DNA of 61,207 nt from an uncultured Lachnospiraceae bacterium (GTDB lineage: Bacteria; Bacillota; Clostridia; Lachnospirales; Lachnospiraceae): contig CAKNHF010000017.1 of assembly GCA_930972465.1 (NCBI GenBank), positions 1 to 61,207 on the forward strand, in the 5' to 3' direction. The position numbers and the translations under genes were made by a program. Under the pieces are notes generated by a model. It was given only the letters and a program-made list of their open reading frames with translations, was not told the DNA's origin and made no database searches. Below, one piece after another: positions 1 to 9,000 of this stretch. Each line of letters starts with the position of its first letter. Position 1 is the first letter of the stretch.

Positions 1-480
1 TGTATCATGTATTGTCTATTTGGAATTTTCTCATTTTGACTTGCACTATTTATATTCTAGCACCATAAACTCTTATTGTCCATTTGGGACCGCCTCCTAT
101 CCTAATTTTTGAGTTTGGTTTGCGACACCATTCTCATTTTAGCATAGGAGGCTTTTTATTAATATCTTACACGCTCCTGCTTACTCCATTCTCCCCAGCA
201 TAGCTGGGGGATTAGGTCCTTCATTCATAAACAGAGTTTGCCTGTTTCTTCTGCTGATAACTTATGATAATTTGGGGGAAGATACACTCACTCATGTTCA
301 AATTTGGGGGATAACGTTATCCCCCAAAAAGAAACGGCACGCAAACTTCTCCTGTTCATTTCAGAAGAAAGAGGCGAAGTTTTACATGGCATTTGGGGGA
401 TAGCCTTCCCCCAACTCTTCCCCAAAAAATCCCCCAAATTTGCCCGTAAAGAGCGATAATTTATGATACTTTACGGATTC
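1..480. other. Noncoding region with hairpins and G5 motifs
   Basis: I see no credible gene here. The first 90 bases carry two related blocks (ATTGTCTATTTGG near 11 and ATTGTCCATTTGG near 75). A stem GCCTCCTAT (92-100) / ATAGGAGGC (144-152) followed by TTTTTATTAA looks like a plus-strand terminator with a long loop, so a plus-strand transcript may enter from beyond the left edge. A small hairpin CCCCAGC-ATA-GCTGGGG lies at 193-209. The rest is dominated by repeated TTTGGGGGA motifs, listed separately. It could be the flank of a mobile element or a regulatory/recombination region. No transposase remnant can be read. Confidence 0.5.
269..441. repeat. Cluster of TTTGGGGGA motifs in palindromes
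   Basis: AATTTGGGGGA occurs at 269-279 and 301-311, ATTTGGGGGA at 391-400, and the inverted form TCCCCCAAATTT at 430-441. The second copy is half of a perfect 26-bp palindrome at 303-328 (centre ATAACGTTAT, arms TTTGGGGG/CCCCCAAA). The third is half of an imperfect palindrome, TTGGGGGA (393-400) with TCCCCCAA (407-414). The repetition and symmetry suggest protein-binding sites or terminal/subterminal repeats of an element. The role is unknown. Confidence 0.6.
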
Positions 481-492
481 GCTCCAGAACGT

Positions 493-538
493 AAAAAAGC
501 CCTTGAAAACGCCCGTTTTACGGGATTTTCAAGGGCTT
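493..538 (-). terminator. Intrinsic terminator of rpsB-tsf
   Basis: GCCCTTGAAAA (499-509) pairs with TTTTCAAGGGC (526-536), with an inner CCCG/CGGG stem. On the minus strand it is followed by TTTTTTACG. It lies just after the tsf stop codon. Confidence 0.9.
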
Positions 539-561
539 CCAGCACCTTACGGTTTATGAAA

Positions 562-1485
562 TTACATATTCATCTGTTTTGCAACTTCCTCAGCAAAGTT
601 CTCCTGTTTCTTCTCGATTCCTTCGCCTGTCTCAAAGCGGACAAACTTTGTCACTTTGACATTTGCATTGTTCTCTTTAGCAACCTTGTCAACATATTTT
701 GCAACTGTAAGGTCGCTGTCCTGAACATATACCTGATCGAGCAGGCAGATCTCTTTCATCTCTTTGTTGAGACGTCCGATGATCATCTTCTCGATGATAT
801 TGTCCGGTTTCTCCGGGTTCTCTTTCTTAGCCTGAGCAAGAAGGATCTCTTTCTCATGATCCATGTACTCCTGAGAAACTTCATCGCGGGATACATACTT
901 CGGAGACATAGCTGCAACCTGCATAGCCACGTTCTTCAGGCATGTCTTGATCTCATCATTTACAACATCTGTATCAGCAACTACAAGAACACCGATACGT
1001 CCGCCGCCGTGGATATAGGATACAACGCACCCGTTCTCTGCGTTTACTCTCTCGAATCTTCTGATATTCAGATTCTCGCCGATGACAGCAATCTTCTCAA
1101 CCAGAGCATCCTTTACTGTCTTGGACGGATCAGCTGCCCACGCCTCTGCCATGAATGTGTCCATGTCAGCCGGATCTGTGTCAGCCACCTGATTGACAAC
1201 TGTCTCAACGAATCCCTGGAACTCATCGTTCTTTGCAACGAAGTCTGTCTCAGAGTTAACTTCAACGATTGCTGCAACCTTATCGTCTTTTACAACAGTC
1301 TTAACGATACCCTCTGCTGCGATTCTTCCGGCTTTCTTCTCAGCTTTAGCCTGTCCGTTCTTTCTCAGGAACTCAACTGCAGCATCCATATCACCGTTTG
1401 TCTCAGTAAGAGCTTTCTTGCAGTCCATCATGCCTGCGCCTGTCATTTCTCTTAATTCTTTTACCATTCCTGCTGTGATTGCCAT
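562..1485 (-). CDS. tsf: Translation elongation factor Ts
   Basis: EF-Ts exchanges GDP for GTP on EF-Tu in the cytosol during translation elongation. The 307-residue product opens with the UBA-like N-terminal module; TGAGMMDCKKAL near residues 15-26 is the family signature. The core motif TDFVAKNDEF follows around residue 80, then the two-part dimerisation core and an EF-Ts C-terminal tail. An in-frame ATG five codons upstream lies inside the Shine-Dalgarno sequence GGAGGAATTTATC, so the start at MAITAG is chosen. It follows rpsB by 27 bases, the near-universal rpsB-tsf order, and a strong terminator closes the unit. Nothing is unusual. Confidence 0.97.
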   Translation of the reverse strand: MAITAGMVKELREMTGAGMMDCKKALTETNGDMDAAVEFLRKNGQAKAEKKAGRIAAEGIVKTVVKDDKVAAIVEVNSETDFVAKNDEFQGFVETVVNQVADTDPADMDTFMAEAWAADPSKTVKDALVEKIAVIGENLNIRRFERVNAENGCVVSYIHGGGRIGVLVVADTDVVNDEIKTCLKNVAMQVAAMSPKYVSRDEVSQEYMDHEKEILLAQAKKENPEKPDNIIEKMIIGRLNKEMKEICLLDQVYVQDSDLTVAKYVDKVAKENNANVKVTKFVRFETGEGIEKKQENFAEEVAKQMNM

Positions 1486-1512
1486 GATAAATTCCTCCAT
1501 TAAATAAAGTGA

Positions 1513-2271
1513 TTACTCTTCTACAGCCTCTTCAGCTTCATCTGCTGCTTCCACAGCTTCCTCGTCGTAATACTCTTCCTCGCCTGTTGCTCCCTGGTTT
1601 GCCTCGATAACAGCGTCTGCCATCTTGGAAACGATAAGCTTAACGGCTCTGATGGCGTCATCATTACCCGGGATCACGTAATCCAGTTCTTCCGGATCAC
1701 AGTTTGTATCGCAGATACCGATCAGTGTAATGCCAAGTGTATGAGCTTCCTGAACACAGATTCTCTCCTTCTTCGGATCAACAACAAAGATCGCATCCGG
1801 CAGTCTCTTCATCTCTTTGATTCCGCCAAGGTTCTTCTCCAGCTTTGCCCACTCTTTCTTCAGAGCGATAACCTCTTTCTTCGGAAGAACATCAAATGTT
1901 CCGTCCTCAGACATAGCCTCGATCTCTTTCAGACGTTTCACACGGCTCTGGATCGTCTTGAAGTTTGTAAGCATACCGCCCAGCCATCTCTCGTTTACAT
2001 AGAACATACCGCAGCGCTCAGCCTCAGCCTTGATTGCATCCTGAGCCTGTTTCTTTGTTCCTACAAACAGGATCGTGCCGCCCTCTGCAGCGATATCGGA
2101 AACAGCTTTGTATGCATCGTCAACCATTCCTACAGATTTCTGCAGGTCGATGATGTAGATACCGTTTCTCTCTGTGTAGATATACGGAGCCATTTTCGGG
2201 TTCCATCTTCTTGTCTGATGTCCGAAGTGAACACCTGCTTCAAGTAACTGCTTCATTGAAATAACACTCAT
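1513..2271 (-). CDS. rpsB: 30S ribosomal protein S2
   Basis: S2 is a structural protein of the small ribosomal subunit, placed late in assembly between head and body. The 252-residue reading frame begins [13 protein letters not shown] and shows the family hallmarks [15 protein letters not shown] near the N terminus, [14 protein letters not shown] near residue 65, [10 protein letters not shown] near 97 and [13 protein letters not shown] near 170. It ends in a very acidic tail rich in Glu and Ala. The start five codons inside the longest frame is used because GGAGGAAAGAAAC sits directly before it. A good sigma-A promoter and a folded leader lie upstream. tsf follows in the same transcript. Confidence 0.97.
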   Translation of the reverse strand: MSVISMKQLLEAGVHFGHQTRRWNPKMAPYIYTERNGIYIIDLQKSVGMVDDAYKAVSDIAAEGGTILFVGTKKQAQDAIKAEAERCGMFYVNERWLGGMLTNFKTIQSRVKRLKEIEAMSEDGTFDVLPKKEVIALKKEWAKLEKNLGGIKEMKRLPDAIFVVDPKKERICVQEAHTLGITLIGICDTNCDPEELDYVIPGNDDAIRAVKLIVSKMADAVIEANQGATGEEEYYDEEAVEAADEAEEAVEE

Positions 2272-2301
2272 GTTTCTTTCCTCCATTTGGTTTTTTACTT
2301 C

Positions 2302-2371
2302 CGTATGCTTTCTCTTCCCTCCGAGACCGGCCGTTCCGCGGCTTAGGCACCATCGCAGGAATCTGCATACG
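2302..2371 (-). promoter_or_regulatory. Folded rpsB leader, possible autoregulatory RNA
   Basis: Inside the 5' untranslated region of rpsB, GCATACG at 2365-2371 and CGTATGC at 2302-2308 can close a 7-bp outer helix around several short hairpins, one of them GCCG-TTCCG-CGGC at 2330-2342. Enclosed hairpins between promoter and ribosome binding site are the layout of ribosomal-protein autoregulatory leaders. Whether S2 binds here is inference. Confidence 0.4.
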
Positions 2372-2391
2372 TGTTTTTTTGCAACGTTTGT

Positions 2392-2420
2392 AGTATATCA
2401 TAGAAATACCGGGTTTGCAA
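2392..2420 (-). promoter_or_regulatory. Sigma-A promoter of rpsB-tsf
   Basis: On the minus strand, TTGCAA (2415-2420) and TATACT (2392-2397) are separated by 17 bases. This gives a leader of about 110 bases before the rpsB start codon. Confidence 0.75.
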
Positions 2421-2429
2421 GATTTTTTC

Positions 2430-2469
2430 TTGTAATGCACTGCCCTGATATGATATTCTGGCAGTGCAT
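2430..2469 (+). promoter_or_regulatory. Promoter region of the VOC gene with 10-bp inverted repeat
   Basis: ATGCACTGCC (2435-2444) and GGCAGTGCAT (2460-2469) form a perfect 10-bp inverted repeat around a 15-base centre. The centre holds possible -10 hexamers (GATATT or TATTCT) placed 16-18 bases after TTGTAA at 2430. The repeat brackets the -10 region, as expected of an operator. The regulator is unknown. Confidence 0.45.
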
Positions 2470-2501
2470 ACAATATCATTTCTGAATAACGGAGGTACAT
2501 C

Positions 2502-2870
2502 ATGAAATTTACGTTTGCACACAATAATCTGAATGTATACGATCTGGAAAAATCGCTTGCTTTCTATAAGGAAGCTCTGGGACTTACCGTCTCCCGCACC
2601 AGAGACGCTGACGACGGAAGTTTTAAGCTGGTATATCTCGGCGACGGAACAACTCCTCATCTCCTTGAGCTCACCTGGTTGAGAGACTGGGACCGGCCTT
2701 ATAATCTGGGTGATAACGAGATCCATCTCGCCTTCGCGGTGGACGATTTTGACGCCGCTTTCGAAAAGCATAAGGAGATGGGCTGTGTCTGTTTCGAAAA
2801 CCCGGCAATGGGAATCTATTTCATCGAAGACCCTGACGGATACTGGCTGGAGATTGTCCCCGCAGAATAA
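2502..2870 (+). CDS. Glyoxalase/VOC family protein
   Basis: The 122-residue protein belongs to the vicinal oxygen chelate fold, metal-dependent lyases and dioxygenases that include lactoylglutathione lyase. It has the tandem beta-alpha-beta-beta-beta layout. The first module starts FAHNNLNVYDLEKSLAFYKEALGL. The second carries IHLAFAVDDFDAAF and ends in DPDGYWLEIVP, the typical glyoxalase I ending. Candidate metal ligands are the His near residue 6, Glu in LLELT near 56, His in IHLAF near 75 and the terminal Glu in LEIVP. GGAGGTACATC precedes the ATG. A methylglyoxal-detoxifying role is likely, but the substrate cannot be read. It stands alone, divergent from rpsB. Confidence 0.85.
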   Translation: MKFTFAHNNLNVYDLEKSLAFYKEALGLTVSRTRDADDGSFKLVYLGDGTTPHLLELTWLRDWDRPYNLGDNEIHLAFAVDDFDAAFEKHKEMGCVCFENPAMGIYFIEDPDGYWLEIVPAE

Positions 2871-2905
2871 CCCGGTATTCTCCTTTCGTCCGTTTGGAGA
2901 CATGA

Positions 2906-2945
2906 AGAAGCCGCTGCGTCAACCGCAGCGGCTTCTGTTTATTTC
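2906..2945 (+). terminator. Intrinsic terminator after the VOC gene
   Basis: A perfect 13-bp stem (2906-2918 with 2924-2936) has a 5-base loop and is followed by GTTTATTTCTTTT on the plus strand. It separates two convergent genes and may serve both. Confidence 0.9.
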
Positions 2946-2970
2946 TTTTGTACTCTATATTAATTTTTCA

Positions 2971-4152
2971 TTAGTATCTGACATAATATGTAACACGTAC
3001 TGAGCTGATACAGATCGGAACCCCATCCTGCTGTGCCTCGATCATCTGTCCGCCGCCGATGTAGATAGCGACATGTCCGGGCGTCCAGCAGATATCTCCC
3101 GGCTGCGGATCGCTTACGATCGTACCGCTGCTGAGAATCGAACTGCTTGTCCTCGGAATTGAAATTCCGGCCTGCGCGTAACACCACTGAACAAGTCCGG
3201 AACAGTCGAATGCATCATAGGGTCTCTGTGCTCCCCACTCGTACATTGCATTGCCGACCTGCGAATATGCTGCGTCTACAATCGCATTTCCCGTACTTGC
3301 ACTGTAGCTCGGACTGCTCTGAGACCCGGAAGAAGAACTTCCTCCACCGCCTCCGGTGCTTCCGCCTCCGCCATTGCTGCTGGGCTCGTTATAATCTTCA
3401 TCAACTGTCGTGGTGGTGCCGGTGCTTCCGCCTCCGCCGTTATTGCTGCTGCCATTACTCTCCGACTGTGCTTCCGCTGCCGCCTTTTCCTCGGCTGCCT
3501 TTTTCGCTGCTTCTTCTGCTGCTTTCTTTTTCGCTGCTTCCTCTGCCGCTTTTTTCGCAGCTTCCTTGATCTGGCCGTCCAGATTCTCGACCTCTGCACT
3601 CTTTTCCGTAATGGTTGTATTCAGTTCTGTCTGCTGAGCCTCATATTCTGTCTGCGTAGTCTGCAGATCATCCATCTTTGTCTCCAGCGTTGTCTTCAGA
3701 TCTTCGACCTTCTGAACCGTTGCCGCATACTCTTCAAGCTTCTCACGGTCATAGCTGTGTACCTGCTGTGAATACTCAGCCTGTGTCAGCATGCTGGAGA
3801 TGTCTCCTGATGTCACGACCTTCTCCACTGTAGCCGTTCCGCTGCCCTCTTCATACATATATTTGATTCGGAGCTTCATGGCTTCATACTGTGCTTCTTC
3901 TTCAGCCTCAGCCTCCTTCAGATCCTCCTCTGTCTGCGCGATCTCCTCACCTGTGGTGATAAGTTCATCCTCCAGCTCGGAAATCTTGGACATCAATGTA
4001 TTCAACTGTGACTGCAGACTGTTAACCTGATTCTGGACTTCCTGTTTCTGTTCCTTCAGATCACTGACTTCGTCCGCAAAGACAGGAGTCACAAAAAGTG
4101 AACAGGCAAGTGTCGTAGCCAGAAGCATGCTGCAAGCTTTTTTCCATTTCAT
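2971..4152 (-). CDS. CwlO/PcsB-like NlpC/P60 peptidoglycan endopeptidase
   Basis: This is a secreted cell-wall hydrolase predicted to cut peptide stems of peptidoglycan. The 393-residue protein has a Sec signal peptide (MKWKKACSMLLATTLACSLF, cleavage after VFA). A long coiled coil follows at roughly residues 28-235, ending in Lys/Ala/Glu-rich EAAKKKAAEE runs. Next comes a Ser/Gly-rich linker to about residue 285, then a C-terminal NlpC/P60 domain with catalytic DCSGLVQWCY, the His in PGHVAIY, and the third-site IEAQ. Coiled coil plus NlpC/P60 is the CwlO layout, where FtsEX gates the enzyme. The start is at MKWKK, because the longer frame adds an unlikely 39 residues. A WalR-type box lies just upstream of its promoter. 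Confidence 0.88.
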   Translation of the reverse strand: MKWKKACSMLLATTLACSLFVTPVFADEVSDLKEQKQEVQNQVNSLQSQLNTLMSKISELEDELITTGEEIAQTEEDLKEAEAEEEAQYEAMKLRIKYMYEEGSGTATVEKVVTSGDISSMLTQAEYSQQVHSYDREKLEEYAATVQKVEDLKTTLETKMDDLQTTQTEYEAQQTELNTTITEKSAEVENLDGQIKEAAKKAAEEAAKKKAAEEAAKKAAEEKAAAEAQSESNGSSNNGGGGSTGTTTTVDEDYNEPSSNGGGGSTGGGGGSSSSGSQSSPSYSASTGNAIVDAAYSQVGNAMYEWGAQRPYDAFDCSGLVQWCYAQAGISIPRTSSSILSSGTIVSDPQPGDICWTPGHVAIYIGGGQMIEAQQDGVPICISSVRVTYYVRY

Positions 4153-4255
4153 TCTATTTTCACCAATCCTTATATTTTTATCTATGCCCCCACATATATT
4201 TTCCATAATACATGAAAGGGCAGCTTTTTTCAACACCAAACCGCAAAAAAAGATA

Positions 4256-4273
4256 TTTTGTGCAGGCACAAAA
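4256..4273 (-). promoter_or_regulatory. 8-bp palindrome in the leader of the cell-wall hydrolase
   Basis: TTTTGTGC-AG-GCACAAAA is a perfect inverted repeat some 15-30 bases after the predicted transcription start. On the minus strand it is followed by TATCTTTTTTT. It could be an operator or a short attenuator hairpin. Confidence 0.4.
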
Positions 4274-4294
4274 CATAATTTTTATATGTAATAG

Positions 4295-4323
4295 ATTATA
4301 ATAAAAACCAGAAAGAATTTCAA
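4295..4323 (-). promoter_or_regulatory. Sigma-A promoter of the NlpC/P60 gene
   Basis: TTGAAA (4318-4323), 17 bases, then TATAAT (4295-4300) on the minus strand. The leader is about 135 bases long. Confidence 0.8.
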
Positions 4324-4330
4324 CACTTTT

Positions 4331-4347
4331 TTAACATTTCCGTAACA
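4331..4347 (-). promoter_or_regulatory. WalR (YycF)-type binding site
   Basis: On the minus strand the site reads TGTTAC-GGAAA-TGTTAA, an exact fit to the published WalR consensus TGTWAH-N5-TGTWAH. It ends 8 bases upstream of the -35 hexamer of the CwlO-like gene. CwlO and related hydrolases are known members of the WalRK regulon in other Firmicutes. Confidence 0.6.
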
Positions 4348-4451
4348 TTTCACAATTCAGCTTACTGCACAGGCAGGCCTCTGTTAATTCTGCACATGCA
4401 GCACAGGACTTTCCGAACCCAAACAGACATCTGACAGCTTTTTGCATACTA

Positions 4452-4490
4452 AGGGGGCCGGGAGCAGCATTTTCTGCTCCGGCCCCCCTT
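4452..4490 (-). terminator. GC-rich terminator hairpin after gltD
   Basis: AGGGGGCCGG...AGCAG pairs with CTGCT..CCGGCCCCCCT across a short CATTTT loop, with one bulged G. It lies between the gltD stop and the hydrolase promoter. The T-rich side is on the plus strand, so minus-strand termination would rely mostly on stem strength. Confidence 0.65.
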
Positions 4491-4525
4491 TGTTCACTTT
4501 TCATTTCCTTATATAAAGGCTCTTC

Positions 4526-6025
4526 TTACTGAACTGACAGATTTGTATATCCCATCAGACTTTCATCCACTTCTCTTGCAGCTTCCCGACCCTCCCGGAT
4601 CGCCCATACAACAAGAGACTGTCCTCTGTGCATATCACCTGTGGCAAAGATATTCTTCACACTGGTACTGTATTTTCCCGGCTCGGTCTTTACGTTTGTC
4701 CGTTCGTTTACCTCCACGCCGAAGGCCTTTGTGACATAACTCTCACTGCCCAGAAATCCTGCCGCAATAAGGACAAGATCCACATCCACCGTATACTCGC
4801 TGCCGGGAATCTCGACCATCCTCATCCGCCCTGTAGCTTCATCTTTCTGGCCCTCCAGCTTCACGAGCACGGCTTTGCACAGCTTTCCCTTCTTATCCTT
4901 GACAAACTCTTTCACAGTCGTTGTATAAACACGCGGATCACTTCCGAAAACAGCGATCGCTTCCTGCTGGCCATAGTCTGTCTTGCAGATCCTCGGCCAC
5001 TCCGGCCAGGGATTGGCGGGGGTTCTTTCATCCGGCGCCTTTGGCATCATCTCCAGCTGGAGCACGGATTTTGCCCCATGGCGGATTGAAGTTCCCACAC
5101 AGTCATTTCCTGTGTCACCGCCGCCGATTACAATCACCCGTTTTCCTTTTGCGGAAATATATGTGCCGTCCTTCAGCTTCATATTGTTGGCCCACAGAGC
5201 CTTGGTCGTGGATTTCAAAAAGTCCACCGCGAAATAGATCCCGTCCGCATCCCGTCCGGGCACTTTTATATCCCTCGGATTGGAAGCGCCGCAGGCCAGA
5301 ATGATTCTGTCATACTCCTTGAGAAGCTGTGCTGCCTTGACATCTTTTCCCACATTGCATCCGGTCCGGAACTCAACCCCCTCCTCTTCGAGAATGGCGA
5401 CTTTCCGATCGATGATCTGTTTCTCCAGCTTCATATTCGGTATCCCGTAACGGAGCAGGCCTCCCACCTTATCTTCCCGTTCAAATACGGTCACTGAATG
5501 GCCTCTCCTGTTGAGCAGATCTGCAGCGGCCAGGCCGGACGGCCCGGAACCTATGACAGCCACTTTCTTTCCCGTGCGCACTTTCGGCGGTCTCGCCTTC
5601 GCATATCCCATCTCGTATGCATTCTCAATAATAGCATACTCATTGCTCTTTGACGCAACCGGCTCCTGATTCAGTCCGCATGTACATGCGTTTTCGCAGA
5701 GCGCCGGACATACCCGGGAGGTAAACTCCGGGAAATTATTTGTCTTTGCCAGACGATAGTACGCTTCCTCCCAGTTGCCGTTATAGATCAGATCATTCCA
5801 CTCCGGAACCAGATTATGAAGAGGACACCCGCTGGCCATCCCCATAAGGTTCAGGCCAGACTGGCAGAACGGCACGCCGCATGCCATACAGCGGGCCCCC
5901 TGCACTTCCTGCTCTTCTTTGGACAGGGGCGTATAGAACTCGTTGAAATGCTGAATCCTATCGAGAGGCTGTTCTGCCGTCTTATCCTGTCTCGCATATT
6001 CCATAAATCCTGTTGGTTTTCCCAC
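4526..6025 (-). CDS. gltD: Glutamate synthase (NADPH) small subunit
   Basis: GltD passes electrons from NAD(P)H through FAD to the large subunit, which makes two glutamates from glutamine and 2-oxoglutarate. The 499-residue protein has N-terminal iron-sulfur cysteines (CMACGVPFC at 46-54, CPALCENAC at 106-114), a FAD-binding GSGPSG at 159-164, a second dinucleotide fold with VIGGGDTGND near 300, and the closing GDMHRGQSLVVWAIREGR that seals the FAD site. The start codon is GTG; GGAGG lies nine bases before it and overlaps the gltB stop codon, which implies translational coupling. Length and motif order match the family. Confidence 0.96.
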   Translation of the reverse strand: MGKPTGFMEYARQDKTAEQPLDRIQHFNEFYTPLSKEEQEVQGARCMACGVPFCQSGLNLMGMASGCPLHNLVPEWNDLIYNGNWEEAYYRLAKTNNFPEFTSRVCPALCENACTCGLNQEPVASKSNEYAIIENAYEMGYAKARPPKVRTGKKVAVIGSGPSGLAAADLLNRRGHSVTVFEREDKVGGLLRYGIPNMKLEKQIIDRKVAILEEEGVEFRTGCNVGKDVKAAQLLKEYDRIILACGASNPRDIKVPGRDADGIYFAVDFLKSTTKALWANNMKLKDGTYISAKGKRVIVIGGGDTGNDCVGTSIRHGAKSVLQLEMMPKAPDERTPANPWPEWPRICKTDYGQQEAIAVFGSDPRVYTTTVKEFVKDKKGKLCKAVLVKLEGQKDEATGRMRMVEIPGSEYTVDVDLVLIAAGFLGSESYVTKAFGVEVNERTNVKTEPGKYSTSVKNIFATGDMHRGQSLVVWAIREGREAAREVDESLMGYTNLSVQ

Positions 6026-6038
6026 TTCTCAACGCCTC

Positions 6039-9000
6039 CTATCTTCCGTTTTTAATCTTGTTAAATGCTTCAATCTTGGCTTTTTCACGGCTCAGGCCTT
6101 TTTCTTCCATCTGCATGATCGCAGCCATCATTCTCTCATAATCTTCCGGAATGATCTTCTTGAATTTCGGAAGATAATCCTTGAAATTATCGAGGATCTT
6201 TTTGCCCACTTCCGAATTCGTATATGCAACATGCTCCTGGATCATGCTTTTGAGCTCCTGCACATCATATTTGTCAGTCACGCGCTCGATATTTACCATA
6301 TCCTTGTTGACTTTCATATAGAGGCGGTTGTCCATGTCAAGCACATAGGCGATTCCCCCGCTCATTCCTGCGGCAAAGTTCTTGCCCACCTGACCGAGAA
6401 CGACAACGCATCCCCCTGTCATATATTCACAGCCGTGATCGCCGACTCCTTCAACAACTGCTCTCACTCCGGAGTTGCGGACACAGAATCTTTCTCCTGC
6501 CACTCCTCCGATAAACGCCTTACCGCTTGTAGCTCCATAAAACGCAACGTTACCTATTATAATGTTCTCATCTGATTTAAATCTTGTTCCGTTCGGCGGG
6601 CAAACGACCAGTTTACCTCCTGAAAGGCCTTTGCCGAAATAGTCGTTGCTGTCTCCGGTCAGCTCCAGCGTCAGACCTTTTGGAATAAAGGCTCCGAAGC
6701 TCTGTCCTCCGGCTCCTTTGCACTGGATCACAAAGCTGTCCTCCGGAAGCCCCTCCGGATATCTTCTTGTAATCTCCGATCCGAAAATTGTTCCGAAAGT
6801 ACGGTCTGTATTGGTGACATCTACCTCAATGCTTCTCTTCTGTCCCTTCTCAAGTGCAGGCAGAAGCTGTTTTACAAGCACTCTTTCATCCAGGGTCTTA
6901 TCCAGTTCAAAGTCAAAGACTTTCTTCGGATTGAATATCATCCCTTTCTTTTCTTTCGCGTAAGGATTGTACAGCACGCTGCTCAGATCAAGCGTTGCCG
7001 CACGTCTGGAAGTCGGTGTTTCCTTCACTTTCAGCAGGTCTGTGCGTCCCACCAGTTCATCCACTGTGCGCACACCCAGTTTTGCCATATATTCTCTGAG
7101 TTCCTGAGCAATAAACCGCATGAAATTGATAACATATTCCGGTTTTCCTGTAAACCGTTTCCTCAGCTCCGGATTCTGGGTAGCCACGCCCACCGGACAA
7201 GTATCCAGATTGCAGACACGCATCATGACACAGCCCATAGTCACAAGCGGAGCTGTTGCGAACCCGAATTCTTCTGCTCCCAGAAGTGCCGCGATCGCAA
7301 CGTCCCGTCCGCTCATCAGTTTACCGTCCGTCTCAATGCGCACACGTTCTCTTAATCCGTTCTGAATCAGCGTCTGATGTGTCTCGGCAAGTCCCAGTTC
7401 CCACGGAAGCCCCGCGTTCTGAATAGAGCTTCTCGGAGCAGCTCCGGTTCCTCCATCGTAACCGGAAATAAGGATAACTCCCGCTCCTGCTTTCGCAACA
7501 CCGGCTGCAACCGTTCCGACTCCGGCCTCCGATACAAGCTTCACGGATATTCTCGCATTCTTGTTCGCGTTCTTACAGTCATAAATCAGCTGCGCCAGAT
7601 CCTCGATCGAATAGATATCGTGGTGCGGCGGCGGCGAGATCAGGCTTACGCCCGGTGTGGAATGGCGGGTATTTGCGATCCACGGATACACTTTCCCTCC
7701 CGGGAGATGTCCGCCCTCGCCGGGCTTCGCGCCCTGTGCCATCTTGATCTGAATCTCCTGAGCGCTCACCAGATATCTTGAGGTAACTCCGAATCTTCCG
7801 GAAGCCACCTGCTTTATCGCAGAGCTGCGGTTTGTTCCGAGACGTTCGATCTCCTCACCGCCCTCGCCGCTGTTGGATTTTCCGTGCAGCGTGTTCATAG
7901 CGATCGCCAGCGTCTCATGAGCCTCCTTGGAGATCGAGCCGTAGGACATGGCGCCCGTCTTAAAGCGGGTTACGATAGAGTCCACACTCTCCACTTCCTC
8001 AATCGGGATCCCTTTCTTCGGATAGTTGAAATCAAGCTGTCCGCGCAGATTGATCTTCTCGCCTTCTTCGTCCACCATATGCGTGTACTGCTTGAACATG
8101 TCATAGTCTCCACGTCTTGTGGACTGCTGAAGCATGTGTATGGTCTGCGGGTTATAGAGGTGTTCCTCTCCGCCGCTTTTATATTTGTGTCTTCCCACAC
8201 TGTCAAGCGTCATATCGCTGTCAAGTCCAAGCGGATCAAATGCTTCTGTGTGGAACGCCGTATAATCCTCGGCAATCTCCTCGATGCCGATTCCTCCCAC
8301 ACGGCTGACCGTATCGGTAAAATATCTGTTGATGAACTCTTCTTTCAGTCCTATGGCCTCGAAGATCTTGGCTCCCTGATAGGACTGAATCGTTGAGATT
8401 CCCATCTTTGACGCGATCTTGACGATCCCGTGAAGGACCGCAGAGTTATAGTCGTCCACTGCCGCATAATAGTCTTTGTGAAGAAGTCTCGCCTCGATGA
8501 GCTGTCTGATGGACTCATGAGCCAGATACGGATTGATCGCACATGCTCCGTACCCGAGAAGCGTTGCGAAATGGTGCACCTCTCTGGGCTCCCCGCTCTC
8601 CAGGATCATAGCCACCGAAGTTCTCTTCTTCGTGCGGACCAGATGCTGCTGCAGTCCGGACACGGCCAGAAGCGACGGAATGGCAACATGATACTCATCC
8701 ACATCGCGGTCTGTAAGGATCAGGATATTGGCTCCCTCCCGGATCACACGGTCCACCTCGATGAACAGGTATTCAATGGCTTTCTCCAGACTTGTATTCT
8801 TATAGTATGTGATCGGAATTTCAGCAACCTTGAATCCTTCCACATTCATGTTCTTTATCTTAAGAAGATCCGTGTTTGTCAGAATCGGGTTATTCACACG
8901 GAGCATCTTGCAGTTCTCTTCCTTCTTCTCCAGCAGGTTTCCGTCGCGTCCCACATAAATGGTGGTCGAGGTGACAATCTCCTCACGGATCGAATCAATC

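Noticed and set aside
1-180. Insertion sequence end
   Set aside because: Repeated short blocks and a hairpin are present, but no transposase fragment or matching inverted termini can be read within the window, so it is only noted as a possibility.
463-1455. Long plus-strand frame (330 codons) over tsf
   Set aside because: It lies antisense to the clear EF-Ts gene, has no ribosome binding site and no recognisable motif; a composition shadow.
2240-2903. Minus-strand frames opposite the VOC gene
   Set aside because: The VOC gene on the plus strand has a good ribosome binding site and family motifs; the opposing frames cover promoter sequence.
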